From: Lachancea thermotolerans CBS 6340
Lineage: Eukaryota; Ascomycota; Saccharomycetes; Saccharomycetales; Saccharomycetaceae
DNA length: 64,000 bases
NCBI RefSeq assembly: GCF_000142805.1
Contig: NC_013081.1
Coordinates: 744,001 to 808,000, forward strand
Direction: 5' to 3'
In this document: positions 56,464 through 64,000 of the stretch, in pieces
Layout of the letters: each line of letters opens with the position of its first letter
Position numbering within the stretch: the first letter of the stretch is position 1
Notes under the pieces: generated by a model
Seen by the model: the letters and a program-made list of their open reading frames with translations, nothing else
What the model was told of the DNA's origin: nothing
The model's database searches: none
Position numbers and translations under genes: made by a program

Positions 56464-57639
56464 ATGGACACGCGCGGCGTAAGTTGGAGCAACGTCGCTG
56501 CGGTATCCACCGCAGCGGTCGCGGTGGCCGCGCTCTACCGCGCGGCCACCGCGTCCAAGACACTCACCGAGCTGGCGCCTCCGCGGCGCGGCGTCGAGGA
56601 CCTCATCGGCAACACGCCCGTGATCAAGATCAAGTCGCTGTCGAAGGCGACCGGCTGCGAGGTCTACGCCAAAATGGAGCTCTGCAACCCGGGCGGTAGC
56701 GCCAAGGACCGGGTCGCGCTGGGCATCGTGCGCGCGGCCGAGAGGCAGGGCCTCCTGCGGCCCGGGTTCCCCGACGTGGTCTTCGAGGGCACCTCCGGGT
56801 CCACCGGCATCTCCATCGCCACGATCTGCAACGCGCTGGGGTACCGCGCGCACATCTCGCTCCCGGACGACACCTCCGCCGAGAAGCTGGCGCTGCTGGA
56901 AAGCCTGGGCGCGCAGATCAACAAGGTCCGGCCCGCGGGCATCGTGGACCCCGAGCAGTACGTGAACGCCGCGCAGCGCGCGTGCAACCAGCTGAACCAG
57001 TCGGGCGACGGCTCTCACAGAGGCGTGTTCGCCGACCAGTTCGAGAACGACGCCAACTGGCGCGTCCACTACCAGGGCACCGGGCCCGAGATCTACCGGC
57101 AGCTGGACGGCCGCATAGACGCCTTCATCGCCGGGTGCGGCACCGGCGGAACCATTGCCGGCGTCGCGAGGTTCCTGAAGGAAAAGCTGGGCGGCCGCCT
57201 GCGCGTGGTGCTGGCAGATCCCCAGGGGTCCGGCTTCTACAACCGCGTCAAGTTCGGCGTGATGTATGACCGGGTTGAGCAAGAGGGCACGCGGAGACGC
57301 CATCAGGTCGATACCATCGTTGAGGGCATAGGCTTGAACCGCATCACCCACAACTTCAGCCAGGGGGAGCCGTACATCGACGACGCCGAACGGGTGACTG
57401 ACGGCCAGGCCGTCCGCATGGCCAAGTTTCTGTCGGTGAACGACGGGCTTTTCATCGGCAGCAGCACGGCCATCAACGCGGTTGCGGCCGTGAAGGTGGC
57501 CGAGAGCCTCCCGCCAGGCTCCCGCATCGTTATCATAGCGTGCGATAGCGGCTCCAGACACCTCAGCAAGTTCTGGAAGGAAGCGCTGTGTGTGGACAAC
57601 GAGACTACGCTTAGAGAAGTCCTTGCGGGCTCACAGTAG
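56464..57639 (+). CDS. MCY1: Mcy1-type cysteine synthase-like protein
   Basis: PLP-dependent protein of the cysteine synthase / cystathionine beta-synthase fold, mitochondrial outer-membrane associated in yeast. 391 residues, against 393. An N-terminal hydrophobic segment (about 7-27) can anchor the protein. The PLP lysine lies in the motif NPGGSAKDRVAL near residue 81 (KD). The substrate loop GTSGSTGISIA and the phosphate loop GCGTGGTIAG are intact. Third codon positions are almost all G or C; a hand count of bases 57001-57060 gives 39 of 60 G/C, far above the genes at the left of the window. It corresponds to YGR012W, followed by SNU71 (YGR013W) and MSB2 (YGR014W) as in S. cerevisiae. Confidence 0.93.
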   Translation: MDTRGVSWSNVAAVSTAAVAVAALYRAATASKTLTELAPPRRGVEDLIGNTPVIKIKSLSKATGCEVYAKMELCNPGGSAKDRVALGIVRAAERQGLLRPGFPDVVFEGTSGSTGISIATICNALGYRAHISLPDDTSAEKLALLESLGAQINKVRPAGIVDPEQYVNAAQRACNQLNQSGDGSHRGVFADQFENDANWRVHYQGTGPEIYRQLDGRIDAFIAGCGTGGTIAGVARFLKEKLGGRLRVVLADPQGSGFYNRVKFGVMYDRVEQEGTRRRHQVDTIVEGIGLNRITHNFSQGEPYIDDAERVTDGQAVRMAKFLSVNDGLFIGSSTAINAVAAVKVAESLPPGSRIVIIACDSGSRHLSKFWKEALCVDNETTLREVLAGSQ

Positions 57640-57916
57640 CTTGTGTATTTTACATATCTGCACTAGGCAAACCACCCAAGAATCTGCGAGCCAAAATTGG
57701 AAGAAATACGCTCCTACGAGACTGGCGTGCGAGCGAGCAAGCGAGCCAAGGAAGCGGTTTCCCGGCATCCCAGCAACTTCCGCGGCTGCTTTATGCTTTC
57801 CTTCCATGCTCGCTCTTTCGTTTTGCCCTTAATATCATCTAAGTGGTATTTTTCGAAGAAAGCTCATCTCAAACCAATATACCAATACGCGCACAGCTAG
57901 TACCAAATCCACAGCC

Positions 57917-59599
57917 ATGGACCCTATGATCTATGTGTGCCCGAGCGCATACCTGTCATCACAAAATACCGACAGGTGGCACAGCGAGACATTCAAGCCC
58001 GGGTTCGTACCGATACTGCGATCAGACTTACTACGGTTCAGAGATGTACTGGACCAAGTAGTATCCCGCGTGAACCAGCAGAAAGCGTCGAACGTGTACC
58101 AGACTTCGGACGAAAAAGAAGCGGAGGACCCTGCCAGCGAGGGCAAGGGCCCCGCCGGGGAAGTTTTACAAGACAAGACCTCACAGGGAAAGTATCAAGA
58201 GCTCAAACAGTTCCTGCCGATTTCCATTACACAACAACTGTGCACCGTGTCAATAGGCGAGTTGCAAGGCGAGGTCTCAGTGAGCGAACTTGAGCTGTTT
58301 GTTCGTCGACTGGAAGAACTGACAGAGAAAAGAGCCGGAGTGCGCGACTCAGTGGAGTGCTGGAGCTTTATCAAGGGTCTAAACACTTTCAGTCTTTTCC
58401 TCAGGAGCAGCGGTTTAGAACATCTGAAGACAGTTACACATTATTGGACGGAACTCTTAGCACGATGGCCAAAGGAGGAGAACAACGCTGTCACGCAGCT
58501 ACACATTGAGGAGAACACAGCTCGATTCGTTGGAGACCAGAAATCGGACCCACCTTCCCTGCGCACTGAAGACCTCGATGAAGATTCTGAGCAACTATCA
58601 GGTTACTTCAAAGAGTTAAAAGACAGAAGTTCCGTACCCAAAGAGGACGCTACTTCCACTGACTATAATGTGGACGTTTCCACCTTGAGCGACTTGCCTC
58701 GCAGCTCACTAGACCAGCTGTGCAAGGACATCGTGCACTTCCGCACACGGGTGTTGACCATTGAGAAAGAGAAGCGGGCAAAAGAGCAGTACGAGGAAAA
58801 CAGGCGCATGGGCCAGCACATGATGAGAATGTTTGACCAAATACGGAGGAGCAAGGGATCCGCTAAGCCCGCAGGCGAGGAAGATGACAACGAGGGGGAA
58901 GCACAAGGGCAGAACTTCGGGGACGCGGAAGATGACGGCGAAGATGACTGGAGCGTGGAAAAGCGCAATAGAGAGAAGGCCGAGAAAGACGCTGACAAGA
59001 AGTACGCTGAGTTACTTGAACATTACACATCCCGGGTGGAGCCGCGCCTGAAGTCTCTGGAACAGCAGGTCGACCGCGAGGCCGCATATGAGCGCTCCAT
59101 TGAGCAGGAGCGGGCCCTTTACTTGAAGGAACTGCTCCATCATGCCTACAGCCCATACTACGACCACCACCGCTCCTTCAAGGAGGCGGAGCAGCATCAA
59201 GACGACGAGGATCGCAGGCTAACAGCCCAGCTAATTCCTCGCGCCGCGGAACTGGGGGCAGAAGAGGAGCACCCTGCGGCAGAAGCAGAAACCGGCAAAT
59301 TCAAACTGGAAATCCGGAAAACCCAGGCCGGTCCCGAAAAAGACGTGCTGCCGCAAGAAGACGCTGCACTTTCGGAGCTCCTTGCAAGGCTACGTAAATC
59401 AAGCGTGATCCAAGACTCGGTTGTGGAGTTTTTGGGCGAGTTGGACGACGACTTAGTCGACTACGTTATAGAGCACATCCGTGAACACCGCAGCAAGTCC
59501 GCTCTACTCCAGGAATTGAAGGAAACTTTCGACGAAGACGCGCAAACTATCGTAGACCGTGTCTGGCAGATGTTCGAAGACAACGCGCCCGCCGCCTAG
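57917..59599 (+). CDS. SNU71: Snu71, U1 snRNP component
   Basis: Yeast-specific U1 snRNP protein that works with Prp40 and Luc7 at the 5' splice site. 560 residues, against 620 in yeast. The N terminus MDPMIYVCPSAYLSSQNTDR fits the family. A helical, highly charged middle (about 290-430) has coiled-coil character (EKEKRAKEQYEENRRM, KNREKAEKDADKKYAELLEHY). The C-terminal PWI-like domain shows DSVVEFLGELDDDLVDYVIEHI. The assignment is also supported by order MCY1-SNU71-MSB2. Confidence 0.93.
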   Translation: MDPMIYVCPSAYLSSQNTDRWHSETFKPGFVPILRSDLLRFRDVLDQVVSRVNQQKASNVYQTSDEKEAEDPASEGKGPAGEVLQDKTSQGKYQELKQFLPISITQQLCTVSIGELQGEVSVSELELFVRRLEELTEKRAGVRDSVECWSFIKGLNTFSLFLRSSGLEHLKTVTHYWTELLARWPKEENNAVTQLHIEENTARFVGDQKSDPPSLRTEDLDEDSEQLSGYFKELKDRSSVPKEDATSTDYNVDVSTLSDLPRSSLDQLCKDIVHFRTRVLTIEKEKRAKEQYEENRRMGQHMMRMFDQIRRSKGSAKPAGEEDDNEGEAQGQNFGDAEDDGEDDWSVEKRNREKAEKDADKKYAELLEHYTSRVEPRLKSLEQQVDREAAYERSIEQERALYLKELLHHAYSPYYDHHRSFKEAEQHQDDEDRRLTAQLIPRAAELGAEEEHPAAEAETGKFKLEIRKTQAGPEKDVLPQEDAALSELLARLRKSSVIQDSVVEFLGELDDDLVDYVIEHIREHRSKSALLQELKETFDEDAQTIVDRVWQMFEDNAPAA

Positions 59600-60119
59600 A
59601 GCTACGGTCCATTGAGCGTAGCTGGCAGGTTAAAACCGATGTCCAAATCACGTGAACACAGTACTGTCAATGGATACACCGTTTATATATCGTCCGGAAC
59701 GGGAATTGATTGTTTACGTCACCATAAACGGTGTATGTTTCCTCCTCGGCTAGGCGAAGTTCTAGACGCGACATCGCGGCCAAGAACCGATCTGTGGGTT
59801 GCCAACCGCGAAAAAAAGACAAGGAGAATGTTGAACCGTGTTTCAGTCAGTGCATTTTAACTGTAAGCAGCAAAAGCACGAGCTTGAGGGCCCCAGCAGT
59901 TGAGGAAGTTAGTGCGGTAGTTGGCGACCTTTGAGCCAGCATACAAGAATTTTGGCAGACCAGGAATCATTCGTTTTTCGGCTGGATCTGGCAAATAACA
60001 GATCGTTCATCTTTAGGCGTTGAACACCAAGTTTTAACTATAGTCATTCTTTTATAGCCTCGTGAAGGTCTCCTTAGTGAAATCCCTCAACAGCCGGCAC
60101 TAGCCTTGGACAGCACACG
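59600..60119 (+). promoter_or_regulatory. MSB2 upstream region (520 bp) with an E-box and a 13-bp inverted repeat
   Basis: No gene is seen. A CACGTG E-box in the context ATCACGTGA (59647-59655) would suit Cbf1, Pho4 or Tye7-type factors. An inverted repeat, ATACACCGTTTAT (59674-59686) and ATAAACGGTGTAT (59724-59736), is perfect over 13 bp with 37 bp between the arms. CATTCT (60045-60050) matches the Tec1 site, and MSB2 is in the filamentation pathway that uses Tec1; one copy alone is weak evidence. A/T-rich sequence around 60035-60055 may serve as the TATA region. Confidence 0.45.
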
Positions 60120-63100
60120 ATGATGATCTTGTCGATGCGCAAGTTGGCGCTGGGTGCTCTGCTTGTAGCAGGCGCTCGCGCGGACGGGTGGACCGATCTG
60201 CTCAGCAAGTTACGGGATAACGGTGCCAGCGGATCAGATTCTGGCAGCGCAACCGCAACATCAGTGAGCGCGGCGCTCAGTACCTCTCCACAGGCCACCC
60301 CTAGCTCGAGCCCCGTCTCGTCTAGCATTGCGGCGGCGCGTTCCACATCTTCAGCCCCAGCCTACAGTGCAAACTCTCCTTTATCCTCTGACAACGCCCC
60401 AAGTACAAGACCTACGACTCAGCTGGAAGACACGACCTCCCACCACAGCCATTCGAGCTACTCCCCCTCTGACACTCAGTTGACATCCTACATCACGTCT
60501 GCCCAGTGGACTACCTCAGAGAGCTCTTCGCTCGATCCCGTCTCGCCAACCTCAGAAAGAGTAACTTCGACTGCAGCGCAGTCTTCTGCAGAACAATCAT
60601 CCGAGCTCACATCCTCCAGCAGCTCGGACCATCCTAGTCTCACTAGCGCTTGGGTGGCCGGAACCACTTCGGAAACTCCCAAAATTGAAACTCACAGCTC
60701 AAGCAATACAGTCTCTCAATCTTCTCACACCAGCCTAACGTCAACATCTACATCCAATGACGCCACCAAAACGACCTCCTCCACCGAAGGCTTTTTCTCC
60801 TCCGTCGCTCAAGCATTCGCTGAAAGTTCTCAGCAATCAGAGACGACAAGCTCTGACGCGAAAACTTCCAACCAGAACGAAGGCACTACTAGCCAAAGCG
60901 CAACCGCCATTAGTCAGAGTCAATCCGCTACCAGTCAGAGTGCAAGCACCACTAGCCAGAGTGAAACCGCTACTAGCCAACGTGCTGCAACTACTAGCCC
61001 AAGTGAGGCTACTTCTAGTGAAGGCCAATATACCCCCAGTCAGAGTGAGATAACCACTAGCGAGAGCGAGAACACCGCTAGCAACAGCGAGACCTCTACC
61101 AGGCAAAGCTCTACAACTAGCCCTAGTGAATCTGCCGCTAGCTCAAGCTCGACGACTATCTCGAGTAGGACAACAGCAGGTCAAGAAGTTAAGAGTAGCA
61201 GCAGCATTGTGACCTTGTCAGAAACTACGTCAGACACTCAATCAACTGAGAGTTCTAAAGTCCTCACTCTATCCACAGAAACGAATCACGAAGATACTAC
61301 CTCTTCACTAACAGGAACTTCAACACCTTCCGTTGAGCCAACAATTTCTTCAACTGAGGCAACCACGTCAGTCAGTACAACTTCTTCTGCGCGCTCCACC
61401 TCAGATCTTTCTACAGCAACAAGCGAAACAAGCTCTGAGGATTCGGCCACTAGTATTTCCTCATTAAACACAGAAGAAAGTACTGCTGCGCCGTCTTCAA
61501 CAAACGATCCTGTTGAGTCAACCCAACCGCGCACAAGTTCCCTAAGCACTGACACTAGCACCTCACTGCAATACGAAAGCACCGCTTTGTACGACTCAGC
61601 AACATCCAGCGCTTTTAGAGATTCAGAGCCACAGAGTATCTCATCTCCTGTCTCGACTAATCCAACTTCGACAGTTATGAGCGAAGGCCCCGCGACCTCT
61701 TTCGCCATATCCACCTCGTCCGAGACACCAGAAGCACAATATTCCTCCGCTCCAGCTGCTTCGCAGTTCACGGCGACCGGATCGGTCCTCACTTCTACTT
61801 TCCCTACTGAGGTCTCAAGCACTGCAGAAGAAGTTCAGTACACAACAGAAATATCAGAATCCTCAGAAACTACCAATTTCCCTACTTCCACTGGATCCTC
61901 CTCAGACACAGTATTTTTAGATGTCTCGACCACTTTTGGGTCTGTTGTTTCAAGCGAGACCTCATATCTTTACACTGGCTCTTCACATCAGACTTCCCCA
62001 GAATCGTCGCCTGAACCAACGTCTGAACCAACTTCAACTGACTACCAGTATACAACGAGCGGTTCACAAGACACCTCAGAGCAGATACCTCAAACATCTC
62101 CCGCTCCAAGTGAGGCAACGATCAGCGTTAGTTCAACTCCTCAATACACAACCGAGACCACTCCTATGACGAGCGCGTCTGGATATGGTGCAAGCTCCGC
62201 AATAACCCCAGAAAGCACCAGTGAGGGCGCTTTTAGCTCAGAGCCAACTTTGACAAGTAGCCAAGCTCCTGTCACCGAAAGCACACAAATCTCATCTTGG
62301 GCTCAGGATTTGTCTTCTGCCCCTTTGTCTTTGGCTGACGCTGCCACATCATCCCCTCAATGGAGCGCCGAACCAGCCTTGTCAAGCACAGATTTTCCGG
62401 CTAGCACAGTCTCGTCAAGCGCAGCTGATATACCCACTTCAACAGCCTTTGGCACGTCTAGCGGGCCATGGCAAACTTCGCAATGGGATACTGCAGCTGC
62501 CTCTTCCAGCACCGAATACCCTCTAGAGAGCTCAGCGACAACAGTCTCCAGTGGGAGCTCAGAATCCCCTCTCCCCGGAAGTTATATGACGAGTGCAACT
62601 TCATCGGATGCCGAAGGGAGCTCCGAGAGTGTTTACTCTAGCTCAAATTACTCACCTGGTATGGTTTCGACTACTTCTCAGTGGGTTCCTCCAACTCTAT
62701 CTTCCAGCAGCGACTATTCTACAAGCGCAGAACAAAGCTCAGGCAGTTTTTCGGTCACTGATCAACCTTCTGTGAGCGATACCCCCTCGAGTTCTGTGTG
62801 GAGCCCAAGCACCGATTCTACAGCGAGCCAAGATCTTTTCAGAACATCCTCTTATAACTCTGAGCTGAGTTCAGAAGCTACAACCCTGAGTTCAGGTTAT
62901 ACAGCTAGTTCCAGTTCAATCTTTTCTGCGCAAACTTCAGAAACTTTCTCTTCGGAATATGGCGTTACATCAACACCACCAAAAAGTTTGCCAAGCTCTC
63001 AATATTCTGTCAGCTCCTCTCAATTGTCAAGTGATACAACCTTGGTGGTCAGTTTGAGCTCAGAATTAGCCTCTTCGGTATTCTCGGAATTTTCGTCTGG

Positions 63101-64000
63101 CGTGTCCACTGGGTCAGCGGTCTTATCAACCCCTTCGAGTACAAGCACGCTATATGCTTCTTCATCCGAGGCCGTACTTTCGAGCCAACCATCGGAAGGG
63201 AGCACGTTATCGTTGCCCTCCTCTTCGTTGGGCGCTTCGTCATCATCTCCACTCTCAAGTTACATTGTAACTTCAAATCCGGTGTCAACCTTGAGTCCAG
63301 CACCAACCTCAGATTCATTTGCAACTTCAAGCCAAGCATCGGCCTCAAGTGATCAATATGTTTCAAATGCGACTCCGTCCTCATTTATCGGTGCTACAAC
63401 TACTCTGGATACTTTGTCCAATAGCGAAGATGTCTCCTCTGCAAGCACCGACGAGCCTACGAATGTTGTGTCTTCCTCTGCCCCTAATGGAGAGCTAGGT
63501 TCGGTGACACAGCCTGATGCCAATTCTGTTCCAATGACAATGCCAACCACTGCAGTACTCACATCTCCATATCCCGAGCAGGTCTCTGCAACGTCTGCGG
63601 CGCCAGTGGAACCACCTATTTCTAGCACCTTTGTTCCAACTAGCACCTCGAACTGGCTTCCAACAGCTCTGGTGACAGCCAGCTCGGACACCAATGATAC
63701 CCAGTCTGGATCAACAGACTCAAATGGTTCGCAGCTTGCCACTCAAACGCTTCCCCAAGCGATCGGGGCGCCTACAGAAGTCAGCCAACCAGAAGGTTAC
63801 ACGTTGATTACGATTGGTTTCAAGCAAGCTTTGAATTACCCCTTTGTGGTTACAAACGCAGTTACAAGCGCCCAAATTTTTGCCTATCTGCCTGAGACAC
63901 TCAACTTCCCATTTGATGACGCATTTAGCGACATTACAGTCGCTAGACTGGGCCCCTTAAAAGTAAGCAACAGAGACTACTTGCTTACTATAGCCGAAGT
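60120..64000 (+). CDS. MSB2: Msb2 signalling mucin (3' end outside window)
   Basis: Cell-surface mucin that senses the environment and feeds the Cdc42-Ste20 branch of the HOG and filamentation MAPK pathways. 1293 codons lie in the window and the frame is still open at the end. A signal peptide (MMILSMRKLALGALLVAGARA, shortened if the second ATG is used) is followed by over 1100 residues rich in Ser and Thr, the O-glycosylated mucin region. The start of the conserved Hkr1-Msb2 homology domain is visible: NYPFVVTNAVTSAQIFAYL and the sequence after it. The transmembrane segment and cytosolic tail must lie beyond 64000. The position after SNU71 matches YGR013W-YGR014W. Yeast Msb2 has 1306 residues, so this one is longer. 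Confidence 0.93.
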   Translation, partial: MMILSMRKLALGALLVAGARADGWTDLLSKLRDNGASGSDSGSATATSVSAALSTSPQATPSSSPVSSSIAAARSTSSAPAYSANSPLSSDNAPSTRPTTQLEDTTSHHSHSSYSPSDTQLTSYITSAQWTTSESSSLDPVSPTSERVTSTAAQSSAEQSSELTSSSSSDHPSLTSAWVAGTTSETPKIETHSSSNTVSQSSHTSLTSTSTSNDATKTTSSTEGFFSSVAQAFAESSQQSETTSSDAKTSNQNEGTTSQSATAISQSQSATSQSASTTSQSETATSQRAATTSPSEATSSEGQYTPSQSEITTSESENTASNSETSTRQSSTTSPSESAASSSSTTISSRTTAGQEVKSSSSIVTLSETTSDTQSTESSKVLTLSTETNHEDTTSSLTGTSTPSVEPTISSTEATTSVSTTSSARSTSDLSTATSETSSEDSATSISSLNTEESTAAPSSTNDPVESTQPRTSSLSTDTSTSLQYESTALYDSATSSAFRDSEPQSISSPVSTNPTSTVMSEGPATSFAISTSSETPEAQYSSAPAASQFTATGSVLTSTFPTEVSSTAEEVQYTTEISESSETTNFPTSTGSSSDTVFLDVSTTFGSVVSSETSYLYTGSSHQTSPESSPEPTSEPTSTDYQYTTSGSQDTSEQIPQTSPAPSEATISVSSTPQYTTETTPMTSASGYGASSAITPESTSEGAFSSEPTLTSSQAPVTESTQISSWAQDLSSAPLSLADAATSSPQWSAEPALSSTDFPASTVSSSAADIPTSTAFGTSSGPWQTSQWDTAAASSSTEYPLESSATTVSSGSSESPLPGSYMTSATSSDAEGSSESVYSSSNYSPGMVSTTSQWVPPTLSSSSDYSTSAEQSSGSFSVTDQPSVSDTPSSSVWSPSTDSTASQDLFRTSSYNSELSSEATTLSSGYTASSSSIFSAQTSETFSSEYGVTSTPPKSLPSSQYSVSSSQLSSDTTLVVSLSSELASSVFSEFSSGVSTGSAVLSTPSSTSTLYASSSEAVLSSQPSEGSTLSLPSSSLGASSSSPLSSYIVTSNPVSTLSPAPTSDSFATSSQASASSDQYVSNATPSSFIGATTTLDTLSNSEDVSSASTDEPTNVVSSSAPNGELGSVTQPDANSVPMTMPTTAVLTSPYPEQVSATSAAPVEPPISSTFVPTSTSNWLPTALVTASSDTNDTQSGSTDSNGSQLATQTLPQAIGAPTEVSQPEGYTLITIGFKQALNYPFVVTNAVTSAQIFAYLPETLNFPFDDAFSDITVARLGPLKVSNRDYLLTIAE
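60888..61139 (+). repeat. Heptad repeats in the MSB2 mucin region
   Basis: Twelve consecutive 21-bp units encode degenerate heptads of the form T-S-Q-S-x-x-x (TSQSATA, ISQSQSA, TSQSAST, TSQSETA and so on to SPSESAA). Units diverge towards the 3' end. Such in-frame repeats in mucins change copy number easily between strains. Confidence 0.8.

Noticed and set aside
56374-57561. 395-codon open frame on the minus strand
   Set aside because: Antisense shadow of MCY1, whose GC-rich third positions remove stops on the other strand. No family resemblance.
61286-61822. 178-codon minus-strand frame and other long frames opposite MSB2
   Set aside because: Shadow of the Ser/Thr-rich mucin; the composition (Val, Glu, Ser) is the reverse of TCN/ACN codon repeats.

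Overview
The window is a compact, gene-dense stretch of budding-yeast nuclear DNA (Saccharomycetaceae). Almost every gene has an obvious Saccharomyces cerevisiae orthologue, intergenic gaps are mostly 50-300 bp, and the few introns are short (54-329 nt) and 5'-biased. The gene order points to a lineage that did not undergo the yeast whole-genome duplication. Two blocks that are split over pairs of S. cerevisiae chromosomes are interleaved here as one: the left part mixes genes of the chromosome I and VII pericentromeres, and the right part mixes YLR315-328 with YGR002-014. Lachancea is my best guess, but the genus is an inference from order and composition, not proven by the sequence.

Left part, 1-23.6 kb: RPN14 (cut by the window start), RFA1, a zinc-cluster regulator with no assigned orthologue, CDH1, SWD1, a p24 gene (ERP1/ERP6), NUP60, an intron-containing tRNA-Pro(UGG), TFC3, EFM5, ERG26, VPS8 and EFB1. 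In S. cerevisiae, ERG26 and EFM5 flank CEN7 and TFC3 and NUP60 flank CEN1. The EFM5-ERG26 gap (16702-17419) holds a CDEIII-like core and an imperfect CDEI about 100 bp apart across AT-rich DNA, so I propose it as the point centromere.

Introns account for several genes whose apparent open frames start too late. NUP60 (61 nt), TFC3 (60 nt), EFM5 (two introns, both inferred to end in AAG), EFB1 (329 nt, carrying a U18/snR18 C/D snoRNA) and the YLR326W-like gene (68 nt) all give full-length proteins once spliced.

Middle part, 24.2-47.7 kb: SFH1 (RSC), NKP2 (kinetochore), TAD3 (tRNA A34 deaminase), EST2 (telomerase reverse transcriptase), BUD6, MMS22, SWC4 (SWR1/NuA4), CUL3, CWC24, a PEX30/31 gene, RPL38, TFG2, PRP18, the YLR326W-like membrane protein, ECT1 and an STF2/TMA10 stress gene with a TATA box and a cluster of stress elements.

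Right part, 47.7-64 kb: the gaps become longer (about 2 kb before NMA1 and 2 kb before MCY1) and the DNA becomes GC-rich, peaking over the 5' half of a second zinc-cluster regulator and over MCY1. Strong inverted repeats and short tandem repeats cluster here, including an 18-bp perfect hairpin inside the regulator's coding region. SNU71 and the signalling mucin MSB2 (cut by the window end) close the window.

No mobile element, CRISPR array or viral remnant was recognised. I found no gene cluster that looks like a wholly new system. The most useful observations are the centromere candidate with its flanking inversion, the two inferred AAG-ending introns of EFM5, the NUP60 intron and the GC-rich hairpin cluster.
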